From Aphanothece sacrum FPU1 (GTDB lineage: Bacteria > Cyanobacteriota > Cyanobacteriia > Cyanobacteriales > Microcystaceae), in assembly GCF_003864295.1 (NCBI RefSeq), contig NZ_BDQK01000017.1, positions 186,001-250,000 on the forward strand: a DNA stretch of 64,000 nt. Direction: 5' to 3'. Both the position numbers and the translations under genes were made by a program. The notes beneath the pieces were generated by a model. It saw only the letters and a list, made by a program, of their open reading frames with translations. It was not told where the DNA came from and ran no database searches. Below are positions 57,049 through 64,000 of the stretch, one piece after another. Positions within the stretch are counted from its first letter, which is position 1. Every line of letters starts with the position of its first letter.

Positions 57049-57558
57049 ATGCGAGATGCCATTACTAATCTAATTAGAAACTACGATGTATCTGGTCGTT
57101 ATTTAGATCGAGATGCAATGGGTGAATTGAAAAGCTACTTTGACTCTGGCGCAGCTAGAATTGCAGTAGCGGCTCTTATTAATGCTAATTCTCCTGTAAT
57201 CGTCAAAAATGCTGGATTACAACTGTTTGAAGAAGTTCCAGAATTGATTCGAGCCGGAGGAAACGCTTATACCACTCGTCGTTACTCTGCTTGTCTAAGA
57301 GACATGGACTATTACCTCCGCTATGCTAGTTATGCCCTCGTAGCAGGTGACACAAATGTTTTAGACGAACGAGTGTTACAAGGGTTACGAGAAACCTATA
57401 ATTCCTTGGGGGTTCCCATTGGACCCACAGTACGGGGAATTCAAATTATGAAAGATATGGTCAAATCTATGGCCGCTGACGCAGGGGTTGAAGATACTTC
57501 TTTTATCGATCAACCCTTTGATCATCTGACCCGCGAATTTTCTGAAGTTTCAATTTAA
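57049..57558 (+). CDS. apcF: Allophycocyanin beta-18 subunit
   Basis: The protein has 169 residues. MRDAITNLIRNYDVSGRYLD at the start, the chromophore cysteine in RRYSACLRDMDYYLRYASYA near 78-97, and NSLGVPIGPTVRGIQIMKDM identify ApcF rather than ApcB. It replaces ApcB in terminal-emitter trimers of the phycobilisome core and binds phycocyanobilin. It is a single-gene unit. Confidence 0.93.
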   Translation: MRDAITNLIRNYDVSGRYLDRDAMGELKSYFDSGAARIAVAALINANSPVIVKNAGLQLFEEVPELIRAGGNAYTTRRYSACLRDMDYYLRYASYALVAGDTNVLDERVLQGLRETYNSLGVPIGPTVRGIQIMKDMVKSMAADAGVEDTSFIDQPFDHLTREFSEVSI

Positions 57559-57648
57559 ACTAGCTTCCTCGAAGATAGTCCAACAGCGATCGCTCTTTTT
57601 GATTAAGGGGCGATCGTTGATGTTCATAACCCTTTATTACAGAAAGAC

Positions 57649-58122
57649 TCAGGGAGGCTCAATTGTTAGAAGAAGAACAAGAAGATTAACAATGGTTTGA
57701 ATCCTTTCTAAGGCTAATTTAACCCCTTCTTGTGCTTTTGGCGATAATTCTTCTCCAAACTCAAAATTGATACCAGGAATGAAAATTCCCCAAGCTGGAG
57801 GGACTCTTTCATAAAGACTTAGGGTTAATGCTAACAAAACTTCAGGATTACTGTGATGTCCTAATTTTATGCCCTCTAGATTAGGAACAAGAGATCTTAC
57901 CTCAATAAATTCTGATAGGGCTGCATCCACAAAAATAACAGCAGAAGCGATCGCAATTTCAGCCGCTAATTCAGGAGTTAATTGATGCACAGAAAGCGAT
58001 CGCACCCCCGGCCAAGGTTTTTGTTGAATTGCTTGAATAACCCTGATTCCTGCCCCATCATCGCTACGTAATGAGTTACCATAACCAATAATCAGAATCG
58101 TATCTGAACTTGAAAGCGTCAT
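57649..58122 (-). CDS. Hydrogenase maturation protease
   Basis: The start is set at 58122 (MTLSSSDTILIIGYGNSLRS), giving 157 residues; the longer frame enters a MITE. Metal ligands are a Glu/Asp pair in SDDGAG...PELAAE, Asp in IFVDAAL and His in LGHHSNPEVLLAL. Such proteases trim the C-terminus of a [NiFe] hydrogenase large subunit. HoxW or HupW cannot be distinguished here. No hydrogenase genes are in the window. Confidence 0.85.
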   Translation of the reverse strand: MTLSSSDTILIIGYGNSLRSDDGAGIRVIQAIQQKPWPGVRSLSVHQLTPELAAEIAIASAVIFVDAALSEFIEVRSLVPNLEGIKLGHHSNPEVLLALTLSLYERVPPAWGIFIPGINFEFGEELSPKAQEGVKLALERIQTIVNLLVLLLTIEPP

Positions 58123-58140
58123 TTTACAGGTAGGGGCGAA

Positions 58141-58274
58141 ATAAGTAACTGGACAAAAATAAACGTTACGGTGAAGTGAGCAAGGGAGCACCGGAGCAGG
58201 GGAGCGCCGGAGAGGGGTTACAACCTAGTTACATTTCTTAACATAGTATTGTTTATTTATGTCCGACTACTTAT
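58141..58274. repeat. MITE family A, copy 2 (inverted)
   Basis: Ends are ATAAGTAACTGGACAAAAAT and, inverted, ATAAGTAGTCGGACATAAAT. It matches 11503-11628 in reverse, with one extra GCTCC-type unit in the centre. It lies 18 bases upstream of the protease start. Confidence 0.88.
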
Positions 58275-58416
58275 TGGCGATAATGGTAGTTAGCTAAGTT
58301 GAACAGAATTTTTAGTGATTATGAGTACCTCAAGATTAGACTGATCGTAAGGAATTACTATGGTCTATGATTGATTCAAAGAATGTGATAAGTGAATCGA
58401 AAAACCTGATCTAGCG

Positions 58417-59637
58417 ATGAATGTAACTCCAAAAAGTATGTTTCAACCCCTAAACACTTCAGAGATAGCTGGTGATCTAACCCAAGGAACACTCGTCAAC
58501 CAATACTTACAGCAATTACAGGAAAATCCTTCTGACTCCGAAGATGATAGACTTAAATTAGCCTTATACGTTTTGTCAGAAGGGGATTTTCAACAACGTT
58601 GGGAAGTTAGCAAAATATTTCCGACTTTGGGTAAAATAGCGATCGCGCCTTTATTAAACATTCTTGAAGATGAGGAGACAGAGGAAGAAATTCGCTGGTT
58701 TGTGGGGGGAATTTTCGGCGAATTTGACGAAAAAGAAGTGGTTAGTGCTTTAGTTAATTTACTCAAAAATTCTCAAAAGACTGAACTATTAATGGTTGCG
58801 GCCGCCGCGTTGGGCAAGATTGGCACTCCTGCTATTGAGGCATTAAGTGAGTTATTGTCGGAAAATTCGGCCCGTTTGTTGGCCGTACGAGTCTTAGCTG
58901 AGATCCGCAATACTCAAATCATTACCCCCTTACTAAAAGTAGTTGATGATCCTGCTCCAGAAATCAGAACGACGGTCTTAGAAGCACTCAGCAGTTTTCA
59001 TAATGTTTGTCTGATACCTATTTTTCTCAAAGCTTTACATGATCCGATCACAACAGTACGCAAAGAAGCTGTTATTGCTTTAGGGATGCAAAAAGAATTT
59101 CAAGAACAATTTAATTTAGTCAGTCAGCTTAAACCCTTACTCTACGATCTTCATTTAGATGTGTGTCAACAAGCAGCTTTAGCTTTAGGGCGACTGGGGG
59201 GTAATAAGGCCGCAGAGGCACTATTTCACGTTCTTAAGTCTCCGGCTACTCCCCTGTGGCTTAAACAAGAGGTTGTAGGGGCATTAAGTTGGATCTGCAC
59301 CCCTCAATCTTTAGAATATCTACAAGAAGGGTTACGTTGGGGAGATGAAACCGTTTGTCAGGCGATCGTCAATGTTTTAGGTTGTCAACCTTTGGCTGAT
59401 TTAAAAGCTCAAGCTACTGAGATTTTACTAAATTTTCTCAGTTCAAGACAACAAGCTCTCCATCAACCTCAAATAAAACAAGCGGTGGCTATGTCTTTAG
59501 GAAAATTAGGTCATCCTATTGCTCTTGACACACTCGAGAAACTCGCCCAAGATTCAGATAAGGCGGTTCGCTTACACGCGATCGCTGCTCTGAAAAAATT
59601 CTCTCCCTTAGTGGCTACTGTACGCCCTAGAATATAA
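58417..59637 (+). CDS. HEAT-repeat protein (PBS-lyase-like repeats)
   Basis: The protein has 406 residues made of about eight to ten helical HEAT-like repeats from 70 to 395 (for example VAAAALGKIGTPAIEALSEL, QAALALGRLGGNKAAEALFH, VAMSLGKLGHPIALDTLEKL). Such repeats occur in phycobilin lyases (CpcE/F) and the degradation factor NblB, but no lyase-specific feature is seen, so I leave the role open. The TrpD2-like gene follows by about 25 bases. Confidence 0.82.
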   Translation: MNVTPKSMFQPLNTSEIAGDLTQGTLVNQYLQQLQENPSDSEDDRLKLALYVLSEGDFQQRWEVSKIFPTLGKIAIAPLLNILEDEETEEEIRWFVGGIFGEFDEKEVVSALVNLLKNSQKTELLMVAAAALGKIGTPAIEALSELLSENSARLLAVRVLAEIRNTQIITPLLKVVDDPAPEIRTTVLEALSSFHNVCLIPIFLKALHDPITTVRKEAVIALGMQKEFQEQFNLVSQLKPLLYDLHLDVCQQAALALGRLGGNKAAEALFHVLKSPATPLWLKQEVVGALSWICTPQSLEYLQEGLRWGDETVCQAIVNVLGCQPLADLKAQATEILLNFLSSRQQALHQPQIKQAVAMSLGKLGHPIALDTLEKLAQDSDKAVRLHAIAALKKFSPLVATVRPRI

Positions 59638-59665
59638 TCAGCCCGACTAATAACCTTCAACAGTG

Positions 59666-60727
59666 ATGAGCAATATTTTTAGAGAATATCTTAAAAAAAT
59701 CGGCAGTGGTGTTCACACAGGAGAAGATTTAAGCCGTGAGGAAGCAGCCGATGCAACCAGAATGATGTTGTTAGAAGAAGCAACACCGGCCCAAATAGGG
59801 GCTTTTCTCATGGTTCATCGTATTAAACGCCCAACTGCTCCAGAATTAGCGGGAATGCTGGATGCTTATGATCAATTAGGTCCAAAATTACAAACCGATA
59901 ATTTAGCCTTTGACTATCCGGTGACGGTATTGGGAACTCCTTATGATGGGCGATCGCGTACGGCCCCAGTGACGACGATAACTGCTTTATTATTGGCTAC
60001 TGCTGGGGTTCCGGTGGTGATGCACGGTGGTGATCGGATGCCTACTAAATATGGTTTACCCTTAATTACTATTTGGCAAGGATTAGGGGTCGATTTTTCT
60101 GTGTTATCTCTGACAAAAAGTCAGCAACTCTTAGAAAAAACAGGTCTCACTTTTATCTATTTACCTCATCATTTTTCCCAAGCTAATCAATTAGTTCCCT
60201 ATCGTAATCAAATTGGTAAACGCCCTCCTTTATCCACTTTAGAATTAATTTGGTCGCCTTGTTTAAGTAAAAATATTCATGTCGTGTCAGGTTTTGTTCA
60301 TCCTCCCACAGAAAATCTCTTTCGGGACACATTTGAATTAAGAGGATTTAGTCATTTTACTACTATTAAAGGATTAGAAGGTAGTTGTGATCTGCCTCAA
60401 AGTCGTACGGCAATTATTGGACTTAATCAACCTAATATTAACCCCTCCTGGGAACGTTTTTTCCTCCATCCTAGTGATTATGACTTAGCCGGTAAAGATG
60501 TAACCTTAGATTCGGCTGCACAATTAATTAAACAGATGCAAGGAGTGTTGATCGCACAATCTGAACCTCTCCTATCTTTAGCTATTTATAATGGAGGTTT
60601 CTATCTGTGGCGTTGTGGTGTTTGTGCTGATATGAAGACTGGTTTAACTCAAGCAGAAGCATTATTAACTAGCGGGAAGGTTGCTAACAAATTGCGCGAG
60701 ATTTCAGCGTTTAATTATGAATTATGA
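59666..60727 (+). CDS. Anthranilate phosphoribosyltransferase-like protein (TrpD2 group)
   Basis: The start is at 59666 (ATG) or the overlapping GTG 59663. The 353-residue protein has a helical N-terminal domain (SREEAADATRMMLLEEATPA) and VLGTPYDGRSRTAPVTTITA, in which the usual GTGGD phosphoribosyl diphosphate loop of TrpD is replaced. The family is therefore TrpD2/YbiB-like, often nucleic-acid binding, rather than tryptophan biosynthesis. The last codons run into an ATTATGA tandem repeat. Confidence 0.82.
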   Translation: MSNIFREYLKKIGSGVHTGEDLSREEAADATRMMLLEEATPAQIGAFLMVHRIKRPTAPELAGMLDAYDQLGPKLQTDNLAFDYPVTVLGTPYDGRSRTAPVTTITALLLATAGVPVVMHGGDRMPTKYGLPLITIWQGLGVDFSVLSLTKSQQLLEKTGLTFIYLPHHFSQANQLVPYRNQIGKRPPLSTLELIWSPCLSKNIHVVSGFVHPPTENLFRDTFELRGFSHFTTIKGLEGSCDLPQSRTAIIGLNQPNINPSWERFFLHPSDYDLAGKDVTLDSAAQLIKQMQGVLIAQSEPLLSLAIYNGGFYLWRCGVCADMKTGLTQAEALLTSGKVANKLREISAFNYEL

Positions 60728-60746
60728 ATTATGAATTATGAATTAT
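60714..60746 (+). repeat. 8-bp microsatellite at the end of the TrpD2-like gene
   Basis: AATTATGA repeats about four times, starting inside the last codons (NYEL, then TGA). Slippage here would change the C-terminus. Confidence 0.85.
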
Positions 60747-60816
60747 AAAGGCTTTTGTAAACTGAGTGTGATAAATTAATAATAAATAATACCTAAAAGC
60801 ATCCTCTAATAAAGTT

Positions 60817-60928
60817 TAAGCTAAGACGCATTTAAAATGGTTATAGAGAATTTTGGTACAAAAGTTCAAACTTTTTCTCCGGCGCTCCCTTGCAGTCTCA
60901 ACTACCAATTTAGATGCGTGACAGCTTA
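60817..60928. repeat. MITE family C, full copy
   Basis: The 112-bp element has ends TAAGCTAAGACGCATTTA and, inverted, TAAGCTGTCACGCATCTA. The interior includes TTTGGTACAAAAGTTC. A truncated inverted copy is at 61763-61852. Confidence 0.8.
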
Positions 60929-61094
60929 CAGCATTAAAAAAATAATGTTTTAATAAAAGTTAAGCTCTTTCGAGTTGCTCACCTCACTTTTAAGAGAGTT
61001 TAAGGCATTACTGACTAATAAGTTATCACAACCCAGTCTAGAAGAACCATTATAATTTATAATTTATAATTAATAATTCATAATTTAGTTAATC

Positions 61095-61640
61095 ATGATA
61101 TCTCGTCGTACTGTTTTGAGTGTAATTATAGCGATCGCTGTGACCATTTGTGGTTGGAGTTCTCCAGTTTTAGCATTAGGAGGGCCACAACTACCTTTAA
61201 ATGAACTTGTTCCTAATTTTACCTTACCAACTAATACGGGAGATGGAGAAATTTCTTTATCTGATTATCGAGGTCAGTGGGTGGTATTGTATTTTTATCC
61301 TCAAGATTTTACCTCTGGTTGTACTTTAGAAGCGCGTCGTTTTCAACAAGATTTACCCAAATATCAAGCCCAAAATACTCAAATTTTAGGAGTTAGTGTG
61401 GATGATGTTGACTCTCATCGAGAATTTTGTGATGCGGAAGGTTTAACCTTCCCTTTATTAGCAGATACAACAGGAAAAGTGAGTAAAATATATGGATCTT
61501 TATTGAGTGGAATGTCTTTACGTCATACCTATATAATTGATCCTAATGGTATTTTAAAAGAACGATTTTTAGGGGTTAGACCTGCTATTCATAGTGCTGA
61601 AGTTTTAGCCCGTCTTGATGAATTAAAAGATGCTGTTTAG
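61095..61640 (+). CDS. Peroxiredoxin (PrxQ/BCP type), exported
   Basis: The protein has 181 residues. The N-terminus MISRRTVLSVIIAIAVTICG is a signal peptide with a twin Arg, cleaved perhaps after VLA. The peroxidatic cysteine is in YPQDFTSGCTLEARRF (TSGC instead of the usual TPGC). A second cysteine, FCDAEG, may be the resolving one, as no CxxxxC pair is present. The thioredoxin-like fold is otherwise complete. It should reduce peroxides in the lumen or periplasm. Confidence 0.88.
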   Translation: MISRRTVLSVIIAIAVTICGWSSPVLALGGPQLPLNELVPNFTLPTNTGDGEISLSDYRGQWVVLYFYPQDFTSGCTLEARRFQQDLPKYQAQNTQILGVSVDDVDSHREFCDAEGLTFPLLADTTGKVSKIYGSLLSGMSLRHTYIIDPNGILKERFLGVRPAIHSAEVLARLDELKDAV

Positions 61641-61656
61641 GGTTAAATAGGCAAAT

Positions 61657-61749
61657 GTAGGGGTCAACGGCCGTCATTAGTGTCAACTTAAACCGCAAAA
61701 CTCTCACCAGATAAAACTTGTAGGGTGGGTTAGCGAAACGTAACCCACC
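61657..61749. repeat. Half palindrome and GTAGGGTGGG inverted repeat
   Basis: GTAGGGGTCAACGGCCGT (61657-61674) is half of the 5284/33510 palindrome. GTAGGGTGGGTTAGCGAAAC (from 61720) pairs with GTAACCCACC. Confidence 0.7.
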
Positions 61750-61762
61750 GCATCTAGATTGA

Positions 61763-61852
61763 TAAGCTGTCACGCATCTAAATTGGTAGTTGAGACTGCA
61801 AAGGCGCAGGGAGAAAGAGTTGAAAATTTTGTACCAAAACCCTCTATAATTA
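61763..61852. repeat. MITE family C, truncated inverted copy
   Basis: TAAGCTGTCACGCATCTAAA ... GGTAGTTGAGACTGCAA ... TTTTGTACCAAAACCCTC. It matches 60817-60928 in reverse but lacks the other end. Confidence 0.78.
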
Positions 61853-61864
61853 TGAAAAAAAAAC

Positions 61865-61926
61865 AGGGCGGGTTTATCTAGTTTTTTTGTGAGAATCATT
61901 GATTTATGTAAAAAACCCGCCCCTAC
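61865..61926. repeat. GTAGGGGCGGG inverted-repeat element
   Basis: CAGGGCGGGTTTATCTAG ... GTGAGAATCATTG ... AAAAAACCCGCCCCTAC, a single copy of the element whose arm is amplified at 18391-18635. Confidence 0.82.
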
Positions 61927-62580
61927 AAATTTTGTGTAATTAATTTTGTCTACCTACTTATCATAATGATTTGAAGCAAGTGATGAAAAAGGGTTATCTA
62001 TTACTGTATTTCCGGTTTCTTGTCCTTTTACATTAGAACAAATATTAGATAATAGTTTTTTACCCGATTAATTTCAGACTAACTTTATTTTCTTCAAAAA
62101 ATATTATTTCTATTTTAATCTTAATAAAATTCAACTGACAAGCGTAATAATATGTAATATCAAGATTTATAAACATCGGCTAATTTAATTTCCCCAAGTC
62201 TTTTCACAGGATTATCAAGACTTTTCCCCAGGTTTCCCCAAGTTTTCCACAATTAATCAAGACTTTTCCACAGCGAATGACAGTTAAATTAGGTTTTGAG
62301 GAATTTACGGGGAAAAGGAGTCACGGAGAATCTGTTGAAAAATCAATAAACCTTTTATTGTCGAATGTGTTAGGATACTTGAGTCTGATATATAGTCATG
62401 AAAGCAAAGGTTAAGACTTTCCTATTGCCTATTATTCATTCTCTTTCACCTAGAATATAATGTGCTAACGTAACTTTTCTTGGCTATATCTAAATAGTTA
62501 GCCCTTGTTTTCTTATTGTTAATTTCTACCTAAAATATTTTCATTTCTCCTAGTTTTATTGTTTATTCCTCTGAAAAAAA
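61927..62580. other. Long AT-rich intergenic region with DnaA-box-like cluster
   Basis: No convincing gene is seen in about 650 bases. The notable content is the DnaA-box-like cluster at 62194-62275; the rest is AT-rich with no repeat recognised. Confidence 0.55.
62194..62275 (+). promoter_or_regulatory. Cluster of DnaA-box-like sequences
   Basis: Two exact TTTTCCACA boxes (62243-62251 and 62264-62272, 21 bases apart) plus near matches TTTTCACAG (62200), TTTTCCCCA (62222) and TTTCCCCA (62233). TTTTCCACA is a box used by cyanobacterial DnaA. ATCAAGACTTTTCC occurs twice, 42 bases apart, so sites lie on similar helical faces. Confidence 0.6.
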
Positions 62581-62781
62581 ATGCAAACTCCTATCGCCCT
62601 TGAAGTAGAAATTCCTGAAGACACTTATCAGTCTCTAACGACCTTTTTAGAAAGTCATTCTCAATGGGATTTTAATGAGGTAGTCGCTGTTGCTGTTTCT
62701 CATTTTTTAACCCAGCAAAAAGTTAAGACAAACTCTTTGACTTCCCCTGGATCTCATTATCCTACTATAAACCCCTTTTAA
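62581..62781 (+). CDS. DUF2811 family protein
   Basis: The protein has 66 residues. VEIPEDTYQSLTTFLESHSQ followed by WDFNEVVAVAVSHFLTQQ matches the small cyanobacterial family DUF2811, which looks like a ribbon-helix-helix-sized protein. Function unknown. It is followed four bases on by another small gene. Confidence 0.82.
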   Translation: MQTPIALEVEIPEDTYQSLTTFLESHSQWDFNEVVAVAVSHFLTQQKVKTNSLTSPGSHYPTINPF

Positions 62782-62785
62782 AGCG

Positions 62786-63001
62786 ATGAACACAAAACAA
62801 TTAATTCTCCTTCCTTGGAAGACGAGAGAAAGACTTAAAGCCTTTTCCCAAGTTTTTCCTAATGTCCCTGCTTTAGATAGCCCTATCACTGGGGAAAAGC
62901 TATCTCAGGTGATAGCTTCTTTAAGACCGATCGCTAAGTCTGAAACTGCTGTTTTTTCTTTATTAAAAGAATTAGATTCTTATCGATGTTATGGTGAATA
63001 A
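62786..63001 (+). CDS. Small hypothetical protein
   Basis: The protein has 71 residues: MNTKQLILLPWKTRERLKAF and a later SQVIASLRPIAKSETAVFSL. No family is recognised. Tight spacing (four bases) after the DUF2811 gene supports a bicistronic unit. No signal or membrane segment. Confidence 0.55.
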   Translation: MNTKQLILLPWKTRERLKAFSQVFPNVPALDSPITGEKLSQVIASLRPIAKSETAVFSLLKELDSYRCYGE

Positions 63002-63083
63002 TTGATAATGGATAATTACCTCTCCTCCTCAATTATCCATTGATCAAATCTACATTTTAACTATCAATTGTTCATTGTTAAAA

Positions 63084-64000
63084 CTATTTTGCTGAATTTT
63101 GTTGACCATATTTAGTTAGTAATTGAGCAATATCTGGGTTATAAATGCGTAAGTAATTCCAATAATTACCAAAAACAGATTCAACATATCCTTTAGTTTC
63201 TTTAAAAGGGATTTTTTCGATAAATACATCAGGATCACTGACATTATATCGTTTTATCCATTTAGAAACATTGCCCGGCCCTGCATTATAACTAGCCACA
63301 GCTAACAAAGAATTATTACTATATTCTTCATGGGTATGATCAAAATACCAAGTCCCTAAATTGACATTATCATTAGGATTAGTTAAAGAATAATTGTTCA
63401 AACTAATTTTATTAGCCACCCATTCTCCAGTTGCTGGCATTACTTGCATCAAACCTGTTGCCCCCACTGGAGACTTAATTTCTGGTTCAAAACGTGATTC
63501 TTGGCGAATGAGAGAGGTCACTAATAAAGGATTAAGTTTACGACGTTCTGCCCAATTAATGATAGTTTGATAGAAAGGAAATGGGAATAAGGCATGCCAA
63601 TATTCATCCGTTTGTCTGAGTTCTTGCCATTGAGTTTCATCTTCGGGTTTATCTTTATGTTTCAGATTCCAAACTTGGTTGATACCCTGAAGATTTTTAC
63701 CTTGTATCAATTTCAATAAAGCATCCGTAAAGGCTTCATTGACATTCAGTTCTGTGCGATCGCCAATTTCTGCTTGAAACAGGGTAATAGCATCTCCATC
63801 TTGTCCTAAACGGTAAAGTTCTTGAAAGATATCTGATCCTCCCGGAGGAAGGGGACGAGTATCCGGTTTAGTCACTGTGGGGGTAATTTGACGAACATTG
63901 TTAAAATTTCCTACATTCCAGCCTAATTGTACCGCCGATCGCCAAGCATAATAAGATTGAGGATGACGGGCAACGACGTACTCAAATGCTGCTTGTGCTT
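63084..64000 (-). CDS. Lytic murein transglycosylase (Slt type), 5' end outside window
   Basis: The frame stays open to the right edge (…FEYVVARHPQSYYAWRSAVQ upstream of the GTG at 63875), so at least 305 residues are present and the gene continues beyond the window. The SLT domain has ESRFEPEIKSPVGATGLMQV with catalytic Glu, PATGEWVA, LGTWYF and ASYNAGPGNVSKWI. The upstream part looks like the helical solenoid of Slt70-type enzymes. It cleaves peptidoglycan glycan strands in the periplasm. Confidence 0.9.
   Translation of the reverse strand, partial: AQAAFEYVVARHPQSYYAWRSAVQLGWNVGNFNNVRQITPTVTKPDTRPLPPGGSDIFQELYRLGQDGDAITLFQAEIGDRTELNVNEAFTDALLKLIQGKNLQGINQVWNLKHKDKPEDETQWQELRQTDEYWHALFPFPFYQTIINWAERRKLNPLLVTSLIRQESRFEPEIKSPVGATGLMQVMPATGEWVANKISLNNYSLTNPNDNVNLGTWYFDHTHEEYSNNSLLAVASYNAGPGNVSKWIKRYNVSDPDVFIEKIPFKETKGYVESVFGNYWNYLRIYNPDIAQLLTKYGQQNSAK

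Noticed and set aside
58123-58191. N-terminal extension of the hydrogenase protease
   Set aside because: The added codons come from the MITE at 58141-58274; family members start at MTLSSSDTILIIGYG-like sequence.

Overview
The window is chromosomal DNA of a cyanobacterium, most likely a unicellular member of the Crocosphaera/Cyanothece/Microcystis-like group. This rests on the allophycocyanin gene apcF, plant-type carotenoid genes (crtP, crtB and a Z-ISO/NnrU homologue), a cyanobacterial omega subunit of RNA polymerase, an RbcR-type regulator, several families known mainly from cyanobacteria (DUF1818, DUF2811, TIGR04168-like), AT-rich DNA, and many copies of the HIP1 octamer GCGATCGC. No species can be named from the sequence alone.

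Layout. Positions 1-6,200: tRNA-Ser, a phosphoesterase, YggT, a HepT/MntA toxin-antitoxin pair, a DUF6883/DUF4926 pair, tRNA-Pro, DUF1818, rpoZ and an SGNH hydrolase. 6,200-9,000: a membrane Ser/Thr kinase with a TPTPEVET repeat tail, then a pentapeptide-repeat membrane protein. 9,200-11,660: BrnT/BrnA and a solo tnpB transposon with several IS200/IS605-type end relics. 11,650-25,000: housekeeping genes (ABC-2 permease, nth, rseP, recO, MFS, groESL behind a CIRCE operator, rpsF, a Tic20-like gene, queD, gap1). 25,400-31,850: carbon metabolism (phosphoketolase, gpmI), secG and a metzincin-like protease. 31,915-33,187: a complete IS4-type insertion sequence. 33,200-37,000: crtB, crtP and a conserved unknown.

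37,250-46,080 is an accessory island, read almost entirely leftwards. It holds toxin-antitoxin pairs (HEPN/MNT with a nonsense codon, BrnT/antitoxin, a possible BECR-type/DUF2283 pair, DUF6883/DUF4926, DUF6888/DUF6887), gene fragments and two unusual candidate systems. The first is a deoxyribosyltransferase-like protein, an ATP-grasp/phosphohistidine-swivel protein and a nearby membrane protein. The second is a periplasmic-sensor membrane protein whose cytosolic tail carries the same Asn-rich NVNVNGN motif as the N-terminus of the next protein, which looks like an amyloid-type signalling pair.

46,200-64,000 returns to core genes (carB, a 2H phosphoesterase, holA, a thioredoxin with a CGLC active site, Z-ISO, rbcR, apcF, a hydrogenase maturation protease, HEAT-repeat and TrpD2-like proteins, a peroxiredoxin, a lytic transglycosylase running off the right edge). 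Among them lie a multicopper oxidase pseudogene, a PEP-CTERM fragment and a cluster of DnaA-box-like sites near 62,200.

Intergenic DNA is rich in small inverted-repeat elements. At least five MITE-like families can be recognised, several in two or more copies, along with a family of palindromes that share GTAGGG/CCCTAC arms. Functions are inferred from remembered family motifs; no database search was possible.
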